A stretch of 39,002 nucleotides of DNA from NCBI GenBank assembly GCA_021163845.1, contig JAGGTH010000083.1, forward strand, positions 1 to 39,002, given 5' to 3'. This document shows, piece by piece, positions 26,642 to 33,047 of this stretch. How positions within the stretch are numbered: the stretch's first letter is position 1; each line of letters starts with the position of its first letter. Made by a program: the position numbers and the translations under genes. The stretch comes from Helicobacteraceae bacterium (GTDB lineage: Bacteria > Campylobacterota > Campylobacteria > Campylobacterales > Sulfurimonadaceae). The notes beneath the pieces are model-generated. The model worked only from the letters and a program-made list of their open reading frames with translations. It had not been told where the DNA came from and did not search any database.

Positions 26642-27967
26642 CTACGCCACTTTTTTTAAAAGTAACTTCTCTAAATCCTCCTTTGCATCACCTGTGAGGT
26701 GAAGATTGAAATGTTCTGCTAAAAAGTTCATAATATCTTCGTTGACAAATTGTGGCGGTTTTGGTCCTAGGTAGATATCTTGGATTCCAAGACTAAAAAG
26801 AGCGAGTAAAATAATCACCGCTTTTTGCTCCATCCATGAAAGCACTATCGCAATAGGCAGATCATTGATCGGAGTGTCCAGTGCCCCACTGATCGCTTTT
26901 GCGATCTCTACGGCACCGTTAGAGTCATTACACTGCCCAAGGTCTAAATAGCGTGGGATCTCCGTGCCTGCAATGGTTCCAAAATCGATATCGTTAAAGC
27001 GAAATTTCCCACAACTCGAAGTGATGATCACGCAATCCTCAGGCAAATTCTCTGCCATCTCTCTATAGTAATTTCCTGCGCTCCCCGGTGCATCACATCC
27101 AGCAATCACAAAAAATTGTCTGATCTTACCACTTTGCACGGCCTCTAAGATCTGTGGAGCTAAAGTCAAAATAGTTTTGTAATGGTGTCCTGTTGTAAGA
27201 GTAAGATTATCATCCATATTTGTCTCTTCACACGCAAGTGTTTTTTGGATAAGCGGTTCAAAATCATCATTGACTATCTGTGTGCCACCCTCAATTCCCA
27301 CGATTTTATAGGTAAAAACTCTTTCAATATAATCCGCATTTTTCTTTGGTGGTACGATACAGTTTGTATTGACCACAAAAGTTCCTTTAAAACGTTTGAG
27401 AAGCTCTACTTGATCAAACCATGCTTTTCCAACATTGCCTTTGAGGTGGGCATATTTTCTAAGCTCAGGGTAGCCATGGGCTGGAAGCATCTCTGAGTGA
27501 GTATAGATATTGATCCCTCTGCCCTCTGTCGCTTGTAAGAGTTTTTCTAACATATCAAGATCGTGTCCACTCACCAAGATCGCTTTGCCCTCTACCTTGT
27601 TTTGATCGACTCTTATAGGTGTTGGGATCCCGAACTTTCCTGTATGCGCATTGGAGAGCTTATCCATCACCTCAACCCCAGCACTTCCCACTTTCATCAG
27701 TTGTGCAATATGGTCATCAAAGTTAAAGTTCACATTGGTCAAGGTAAAATACAAGGTCTCACTCATCACATCATCTACATTTTTTGTAGCACGAGGCTCA
27801 ATCGCATTGAGGTGTTCTCTATATGCACTCAAACCTTTGAGTCCAAAGATCATCGTATCTTGCAAACGTGCAAGATTTTCATCTTTTCCACAGGTTCCTA
27901 CTGTAGCACCCGTACTTCCACATCCATTGGGTGTACTCATCTCACATTGGTAACAAAACATACTCAT
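26642..27967 (-). CDS. hcp: Hybrid cluster protein, short class
   Basis: A 441-residue hybrid-cluster (hydroxylamine reductase-type) protein, now thought to reduce or detoxify nitric oxide. It is about 110 residues shorter than E. coli or Desulfovibrio Hcp, as in class III proteins that lack a helical block after the N-terminal cysteines. Those cysteines are spaced C-x2-C-x7-C-x9-C (5, 8, 16, 26), unlike the class I and II spacings I know. All expected hybrid-cluster ligands are visible: SGHDLDML (His), THSEMLP (Glu), NTNCIVPP, IAGCDAPG, TSSCGKF, LGQCNDSN (Cys) and SWMEQKAV (Glu, Lys). A CRP/FNR-type site precedes it. Confidence 0.93.
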   Translation of the reverse strand: MSMFCYQCEMSTPNGCGSTGATVGTCGKDENLARLQDTMIFGLKGLSAYREHLNAIEPRATKNVDDVMSETLYFTLTNVNFNFDDHIAQLMKVGSAGVEVMDKLSNAHTGKFGIPTPIRVDQNKVEGKAILVSGHDLDMLEKLLQATEGRGINIYTHSEMLPAHGYPELRKYAHLKGNVGKAWFDQVELLKRFKGTFVVNTNCIVPPKKNADYIERVFTYKIVGIEGGTQIVNDDFEPLIQKTLACEETNMDDNLTLTTGHHYKTILTLAPQILEAVQSGKIRQFFVIAGCDAPGSAGNYYREMAENLPEDCVIITSSCGKFRFNDIDFGTIAGTEIPRYLDLGQCNDSNGAVEIAKAISGALDTPINDLPIAIVLSWMEQKAVIILLALFSLGIQDIYLGPKPPQFVNEDIMNFLAEHFNLHLTGDAKEDLEKLLLKKVA

Positions 27968-27998
27968 TTATCTTTTCCTTATCTTAATTTGAGCTGCA

Positions 27999-28040
27999 AT
28001 ACTAACTTGAATAAGAAGATAAAAAATTGACGCCAATCAA
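27999..28040 (-). promoter_or_regulatory. hcp promoter with CRP/FNR-type operator
   Basis: TTGACGCCAATCAA (28027-28040) fits the CRP/FNR-family palindrome TTGAY-N4-ATCAA. On the minus strand TAGTAT (28004-27999) is a plausible -10 box, predicting a start near 27992; the operator centre at 28033.5 then lies at about -41.5, the classic class II activator position. Binding by an FNR, DNR, HcpR or NssR-type regulator is inferred. Confidence 0.65.
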
Positions 28041-28094
28041 TAAACTCGTTTGAAAATTTTGTATACTTCAACACTTAATAAAAAAAGGGAAATG

Positions 28095-28514
28095 ATGCTC
28101 TACATTGCCATAAAACTGATCCACATCTTAAGTGTTTTTATCTACGCAGGCTTTTTATTTACCGACAATCTTATCTTGATGCGTATGCAAAAGAGTTTGA
28201 GTGATGAGGAGTATGCAAAGGTCAGAGGCTATTTTGGAGCGTTTACAAAGGCGCTCGTGCCCAAGGCACTTATTATTGCGGTTTTAAGTGGTATCTATCT
28301 TTTTAGTGTCAATTTTGGCACCATGAGCCAAGAGGGGCTTTCAAACTTTCAGATACTCTTACTCATCAAGGCTTTTTTGGGTCTTTGGCTAGGGCTTCGT
28401 GGTGTCTTGCAAGTATTTTTCAAGATCGATCCACTTCTCTTTAAGAGCCACCGATTTCCTTTTCTTTTAGCCCTGAGTATCATTATCCTCTCACAATTGA
28501 TGTGGAGTGTTTAA
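28095..28514 (+). CDS. Four-helix membrane protein, CopD/DUF2269-like
   Basis: A 139-residue inner-membrane protein with about four helices (MLYIAIKLIHILSVFIYAGF, ALIIAVLSGIYLF, ILLLIKAFLGLWLGL, LLALSIIILSQLMWSV). The His in the first helix followed by a Gly/Phe-rich turn recalls CopD-like or DUF2269 heme-associated proteins, but only loosely. GGG lies 5 nt before the ATG; an upstream TTG at 28050 has no ribosome site. It is divergent from hcp and could share its operator. Confidence 0.6.
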   Translation: MLYIAIKLIHILSVFIYAGFLFTDNLILMRMQKSLSDEEYAKVRGYFGAFTKALVPKALIIAVLSGIYLFSVNFGTMSQEGLSNFQILLLIKAFLGLWLGLRGVLQVFFKIDPLLFKSHRFPFLLALSIIILSQLMWSV

Positions 28515-28516
28515 CA

Positions 28517-29095
28517 TTACAGGAGATGACTCATCTGCTCTTTTTTTGTTTGGATGTAGTTCTCGTTGTATTGATTCACCGCGGTGATCGCTGGGATTCT
28601 CTCAACCACGCGCACTCCTAAGGACTCTACAAACTCTATTTTGGCTGGGTTATTTGTGATAAGGTTGATCTCTTTGAGTTCTAGGTCTTCAAAGATCTCT
28701 TTAACGATGGCATAATCTCTATCATCCTCACCAAATCCAAGCTCCACATTCGCCTCGATCGTATTGCGTCCTTGCTCTTGGAGTGCATACGCGTTGACTT
28801 TATTCAGCAGCCCAATATTACGCCCCTCTTGTCTATGATAAATGATCATTCCACCATAACTTGCGATAAATTTGATCGCAAGTTCAAGTTGGTTTTGACA
28901 ATCACATTTGAGGCTTCCAAAGGTGTCGCCCGTCAAACATTCTGAGTGGATACGCACATAAGGGATCTCTAAAGATTCAAAATCATCACTGAGTAAGACC
29001 ATATGTTCTTGGTTCTCTTGCTTATAGACCTTGATACGAAATTTTCCGTGCTTTGTTGGTAGATTGGCAAAAGTTGATTTTTCTATTTGTTGCAT
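28517..29095 (-). CDS. ribA: GTP cyclohydrolase II
   Basis: First step of riboflavin synthesis, opening GTP to a diaminopyrimidine. The 192 residues hold HSECLTGDTFGSLKCDCQNQLE, split as HSECLTGD and GSLKCDC (zinc Cys residues), YHRQEGRNIGLLNKVNAY and ITNNPAKIEFVESLG. It is a stand-alone RibA, not the RibBA fusion. The ATG overlaps the Fur-family gene by 13 nt, so the two are co-transcribed. The stop lies 2 nt from that of the convergent membrane protein gene. Confidence 0.95.
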   Translation of the reverse strand: MQQIEKSTFANLPTKHGKFRIKVYKQENQEHMVLLSDDFESLEIPYVRIHSECLTGDTFGSLKCDCQNQLELAIKFIASYGGMIIYHRQEGRNIGLLNKVNAYALQEQGRNTIEANVELGFGEDDRDYAIVKEIFEDLELKEINLITNNPAKIEFVESLGVRVVERIPAITAVNQYNENYIQTKKEQMSHLL

Positions 29096-29448
29096 TGTTT
29101 ACATATCCCTTTGAGTATCATATCTTCTACGATGTAACCATCAATCTTAAGATCTGCCAAGCCATCGATACACTCTATCTTATTGCAAATATTACAGATA
29201 AAATGGGCATGTGGCACGCTTTGAACTTCGTAGTATCTTTTTTTATCATTTGATTCAAAACTGCTTACGATAGACTCTGCTTCAAATTTTGAGATATTTC
29301 TATAAAAGGTCGCCTTATCCATACTGATCTTGTCTTTGACGTCTTCAAAGCTCAGTGGCTTTTTTGCATGAAAAAATATCTCTAAAAGCTCTTTTCTCGC
29401 AGATGTAAGCTTAAAGTTCTTCTCTTGTATAAGTTTTTCTATTTTCAT
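29083..29448 (-). CDS. Fur-family transcriptional regulator
   Basis: A 121-residue regulator with a winged helix (FKLTSARKELLEIFF, MDKATFYRNISKFEAE) and a metal domain with two CxxC pairs (HFICNICNK and ICKQCNK), the structural zinc site. The usual HHDH regulatory motif is reduced to PHAHF, so the sensed metal or signal (Fe, Zn, peroxide) cannot be assigned. It heads an operon with ribA and is divergent from the peptidase/ATP-grasp operon, which it may control. Confidence 0.9.
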   Translation of the reverse strand: MKIEKLIQEKNFKLTSARKELLEIFFHAKKPLSFEDVKDKISMDKATFYRNISKFEAESIVSSFESNDKKRYYEVQSVPHAHFICNICNKIECIDGLADLKIDGYIVEDMILKGICKQCNK

Positions 29449-29525
29449 AAGGGAATCTTATCACTTTGTATCTTTACACTATCTTAGTTTTTGCGACTTA
29501 GTTGCATTCATTCATGAAACACTTA

Positions 29526-29552
29526 TGAGAATCTTTTTAGATATACTCATGG
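29526..29552. promoter_or_regulatory. Imperfect dyad, candidate operator
   Basis: Between the Fur-family gene and the M20 gene lies ATGAG-A-ATCT, a T-run and AGAT-ATA-CTCAT, an imperfect inverted repeat. TATACT (29542-29547) inside it could be a -10 box for the operon. The remaining 100 bp of this 136-bp gap show nothing specific. Confidence 0.35.
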
Positions 29553-29584
29553 ATGTCACAAATTGAAGACAAAGAGAGAAGAAT

Positions 29585-30691
29585 ATGCAATATCTCAAAG
29601 ATTTACAAACACTCTGTGCAATCAACTCTTACACGCAAAATAAAAGTGGAGTCGATCAAGTTGCAAGACAGATGCAACAATGGCTCGAACCACTTGGTTT
29701 TGAGACAAAACTTTTCTCTAGAGAGATCATTGGTGATCATTATCTTTTTGAGAGCAAAAAAGTTCCAGGGGATACGATCCTTCTTTTAGGACACAACGAC
29801 ACTGTATTTCCCCTGGGTGCCTTTGATACATTTGATGAAGATGCCTACTGGGTCTATGGACCTGGAGTGTGTGATATGAAAGGGGGCAATATTGTCGCCC
29901 TTGAATCGCTCAAAGAACTCTTCAAAAAAAACCATAAGATACAAAATATAGACTTTTTACTCGTGAGTGATGAGGAGAGCGGAAGTGATGATAGCAAGGC
30001 GTTGACACTTTCCCTTGCCAAAAATTATGACTACTGCTTTGTTTTTGAAGCAGCAGGGGAAAACCTCGAGGTGGTCACAGGACGTAAAGGGGTGGGCACC
30101 TACACCATCTCCATCACAGGCAAAGCCGCCCATGCAGGCGTGCGCTACACAGAGGGGATCAACGCAAACCTCGAAGCGAGCTACAAACTCCAAGAGCTTA
30201 CAAAACTCACAAATCTCTCACTCGGAACCACGGTCAATGTCGGCAAAATCACAGGGGGAATTGGTGCAAATACCATCAGTCCAAAATGTGATCTTCTTTT
30301 AGAGATCCGCTATACAAGTGAGCAAGAGCAAGATAGACTTCTAGCCGCTCTTGAGAAGATCACGCAGACCTCTTATGTGGATGGAACAAGTGCTGTTTTG
30401 AGTGGACTTATCCAAAGGGATGTGATGGAGCCAAACAAAGCCCAAGAGCACTTTATCCAAACGCTAGAGAAGATCAGTGGACACAAACTTCCCACAGAAC
30501 AAAGAGGTGGCGTGAGCGATGCCAACCATGTCTCAAGCTGTGGCGTTGTGACTCTTGATGGCTTTGGTCCATTTGGAGATGGCGATCATACGACAAGCGA
30601 GCGAGCTCTTAAGAGTAGCTTTGTGCAACGTATCGATCTGATGCATAAGATATTTGATTTTCATCAATCAAATAACTGTCAATTTAATTAA
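29585..30691 (+). CDS. M20 peptidase, carboxypeptidase G2-like
   Basis: A 368-residue cytoplasmic metallopeptidase. The dizinc site of the CPG2 branch is complete: LLLGHNDTVFPLG (His, Asp), GVCDMKGGN (bridging Asp), SDEESGSDD (catalytic and ligand Glu), VFEAAGEN (Glu) and FGDGDHTTSE (His). A dimerisation domain sits between (TISITGKAAHAGV). CPG2 removes C-terminal glutamate from folates; this homologue has no signal peptide, so it acts inside the cell. It is the first gene of a five-gene operon with two ATP-grasp ligases and an M14 carboxypeptidase; the next gene starts 10 nt later. The substrate is not known. Confidence 0.88.
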   Translation: MQYLKDLQTLCAINSYTQNKSGVDQVARQMQQWLEPLGFETKLFSREIIGDHYLFESKKVPGDTILLLGHNDTVFPLGAFDTFDEDAYWVYGPGVCDMKGGNIVALESLKELFKKNHKIQNIDFLLVSDEESGSDDSKALTLSLAKNYDYCFVFEAAGENLEVVTGRKGVGTYTISITGKAAHAGVRYTEGINANLEASYKLQELTKLTNLSLGTTVNVGKITGGIGANTISPKCDLLLEIRYTSEQEQDRLLAALEKITQTSYVDGTSAVLSGLIQRDVMEPNKAQEHFIQTLEKISGHKLPTEQRGGVSDANHVSSCGVVTLDGFGPFGDGDHTTSERALKSSFVQRIDLMHKIFDFHQSNNCQFN

Positions 30692-30701
30692 GGGGTAAAA
30701 A

Positions 30702-31637
30702 ATGGGAAAAGACAGAACAGTTGGGATGTGGCTCTATCAAAATGGAGGTGGGGAGAAGATCCAAAAAAAACTCGTCAAAGAGTTGCGCGCAAGGGAGATC
30801 GAGACGATCACAGGTCTCAATCTTCGCAATGCGATCGCGCAAAATGGAAATATCATTTGCCAAAGTGATTGCAATAAGAAAAAAAATATCAAGGTCAACA
30901 AACTTGATCTCTTCTTCTCTTACAATGCGGGGGAGCAAACGCAATATCAAATGTATCTCTACAAAGCTCTAAACAAAGTGCTCCCAACAATCAATAATTT
31001 TGATGCTTTTGAACTCACTGAAGACAAGTTTCAAACCTCTTTTTTACTTAGAAATAAAGGGGTTGCAACACCTGATTATAAGCTTTGTCATAGAGATGAT
31101 GGGCATCAGCTCAGCAAGATCATGAAAAAATGGGATAAAATGGTGTATAAACCGACCGATGGCTGGGGAGGTGTCGGGCTCACCAAAATAGAGAACGAGG
31201 CAACTCTTGATATGCTCTTGCCTTTTTTAAATCAGATGGATCTAAGATTTTTTTATGTAGAAAAGTTTATAGATTATGACAATACAGACTTTCGTGTAGA
31301 TATTGTCGATGGAAAATTTGTCAGCTGCTATGGACGCAAAGCAGGTGGAAAAGATTGGCGTACCAACATCAGTAGTGGTGGAAGCGTCTTTTTAAGAGAG
31401 CCAAATGATGCGGTCGTAGACCTTGCGATCAAAGCGGCTCAAATAACAGGACTAGAGATCGCAGGTGTGGATATCATTTATGATAGAAAAAAAGAGGAAT
31501 ATGTGGTACTAGAGGTCAATGGGATCCCTGCATTTGCGACCCCAGATCAAGAAAAAGCGGGACTTAGCTTTAACGATAAAAAAATAGAACTCATTGCGAA
31601 CTTAATAGACAAACAAACAAAAAAAGAGGAAAAATAG
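30702..31637 (+). CDS. RimK-type ATP-grasp ligase (first)
   Basis: A 311-residue ATP-dependent carboxylate-amine ligase. An N-terminal pre-ATP-grasp domain (with FFSYNAGEQTQYQMYLYKAL) is followed by the ATP-grasp core: VYKPTDGWGGVGLTKIE (Gly-rich loop), FYVEKFI, DFRVDIVDGKFVSCYGR, a TNISSGGS loop and VLEVNGIPAF with both metal ligands Glu and Asn. It belongs to the RimK/LysX group, which add amino acids such as glutamate to a carboxyl or amino end. AGGGG precedes the ATG. It stops directly at the start of the second ATP-grasp gene. The acceptor is unknown. Confidence 0.85.
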   Translation: MGKDRTVGMWLYQNGGGEKIQKKLVKELRAREIETITGLNLRNAIAQNGNIICQSDCNKKKNIKVNKLDLFFSYNAGEQTQYQMYLYKALNKVLPTINNFDAFELTEDKFQTSFLLRNKGVATPDYKLCHRDDGHQLSKIMKKWDKMVYKPTDGWGGVGLTKIENEATLDMLLPFLNQMDLRFFYVEKFIDYDNTDFRVDIVDGKFVSCYGRKAGGKDWRTNISSGGSVFLREPNDAVVDLAIKAAQITGLEIAGVDIIYDRKKEEYVVLEVNGIPAFATPDQEKAGLSFNDKKIELIANLIDKQTKKEEK

Positions 31638-33041
31638 ATGGCAAAAAAAGAGAAACTTCCAACACTAGGACTTTTGTATATGGACTTTGTCCTTCGGTTC
31701 TTTGATAAATCAAATTTCAAAGGTTGGCCTGAAAAAATTGAGGTGGTGACCTATCACTGGGGCAATGATAAGAATAGACTCATCAAAGAGATCAAAGCAA
31801 AAAAGATAGATGTGCTCATAGGTAACATCCCAGCGACAGCGTATGAAACCTTTCGTGAGATCAGTAAAGCGCTTCCAAACGTGCAGTTTGTCCCCTCACT
31901 GGACACACAATTTTCAAACAAATCAAAAGAGAATGTAACCCGTTTTGCATGGAAATACAAGCTCCCTATCCCAAAAACTTCTATCTTCTACAATAGAGAA
32001 GAGGGAAAAAAGTTTCTTCAAAAAACAAAGTATCCAAAGATCATCAAAAAGTCTTACGGACCATCAAACTACGGGGGCTATTTTGTCCATAAAGTTGATA
32101 GTGCCAAAGAGGCGATGGAGCTTGTAGCGACAAAAAAATACCACCCTATCTATGTCCAAGACTTTATCCCAATGGAAGCGGATATCAGAGTGATGCTCAT
32201 CGGGCACAAACCTGTGTGTGCTTTTTGGAGAAGACCACCAGAAGGAGAATGGCTTACAAACACGAGCCAAGGTGGAAGTATGGACTATATGAATGTGCCT
32301 AAAAAGGTGCTCGATCTTGCAGTTCAAACATCCAAAGCTGCCAAAGCGGAATATTGGGCGTGTGACATTGCCTATGGAATCGATGGTAAGGTACGTATTT
32401 TAGAGTGTGCAACGGCGTTTGCAGCCTTTCCTTATATACGTGACTGGATCGGTCAATATATTATGTGGAAATTTGGAAACGGTCACTTTAGAAAGCCGCA
32501 TATTCCTGTATTTAACTGGGAAGAGCTCAGTAAGATCGACAAATCTTTACTTCGAACGATGCGCCATATCACTTTTGGAAAATATAGTCCAAGTTATGAT
32601 GGCGCATATTTTGGTAAAAAAAAGAAGAACCTTATCGATGGTGAGTATTATCTCCATGAGCTCGATAGCATCTATACTATGCATAATAGTATTGATACAA
32701 TGAGCGAAGAGTGGCCAAGTGAAAAGTGGAATTTTCAAGATAAATTTGCTCTTAAAAACCTCAAAACTATGGAAGTTGAAGTAAGCAGTGATGAGTCTCA
32801 AGAGACAATAAACGAGATTCCAAAGCTTTCAAAAAAAGAGCTCAAAGCGGTAGTAACCTCTGTTAAAGGGATAGGAAAAAAGAAATTCAACAAAATTTTA
32901 GATGAGTTTGGCGGCAAAAACGAACTTATTGAGATCCTCGAGAAGAACCCAACGATGCTCACCAAAATAAAAGGTATCAGTAAAAAAATAACAAACAAGC
33001 TTCAAGACGTATGGAAGCAATTTAAGAGAATGGAAGTATAA
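31638..33041 (+). CDS. ATP-grasp protein with helix-hairpin-helix tail (second)
   Basis: A 467-residue protein. Residues ~1-115 are a pre-ATP-grasp domain, ~115-285 an ATP-grasp core (IIKKSYGPSNYGGYFVHKV, YVQDFIPMEADIRVMLIGH, LTNTSQGGSMD, ILECATAF). The second metal ligand, normally Asn in ExN, is Ala258, so catalysis may be altered. About 285-395 is unassigned and contains an aromatic DGAYFGKKKK segment. The last ~65 residues hold two helix-hairpin-helix motifs (VKGIGKKKFNKILDEFG and IKGISKKITNKLQDVW), which usually bind DNA or RNA backbones. This combination is unfamiliar to me. It directly abuts the first ligase, so the two probably form a complex. Confidence 0.75.
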   Translation: MAKKEKLPTLGLLYMDFVLRFFDKSNFKGWPEKIEVVTYHWGNDKNRLIKEIKAKKIDVLIGNIPATAYETFREISKALPNVQFVPSLDTQFSNKSKENVTRFAWKYKLPIPKTSIFYNREEGKKFLQKTKYPKIIKKSYGPSNYGGYFVHKVDSAKEAMELVATKKYHPIYVQDFIPMEADIRVMLIGHKPVCAFWRRPPEGEWLTNTSQGGSMDYMNVPKKVLDLAVQTSKAAKAEYWACDIAYGIDGKVRILECATAFAAFPYIRDWIGQYIMWKFGNGHFRKPHIPVFNWEELSKIDKSLLRTMRHITFGKYSPSYDGAYFGKKKKNLIDGEYYLHELDSIYTMHNSIDTMSEEWPSEKWNFQDKFALKNLKTMEVEVSSDESQETINEIPKLSKKELKAVVTSVKGIGKKKFNKILDEFGGKNELIEILEKNPTMLTKIKGISKKITNKLQDVWKQFKRMEV

Positions 33042-33047
33042 GTACTC

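Noticed and set aside
28050-28094. Longer N terminus of the four-helix membrane protein
   Set aside because: It would start at TTG without a ribosome site, while GGG just before 28095 supports the shorter form.
29585-33041. LysW-type carrier pathway for lysine or arginine synthesis
   Set aside because: M20 plus RimK-like genes recall LysK/LysX, but no small carrier protein with a C-terminal EDWGE is present, and argC here is the ordinary bacterial type in another operon.
30702-33041. Cyanophycin synthetase
   Set aside because: Cyanophycin synthetase is a single ~870-residue protein with a Mur-ligase-like domain; neither ATP-grasp protein has that domain.
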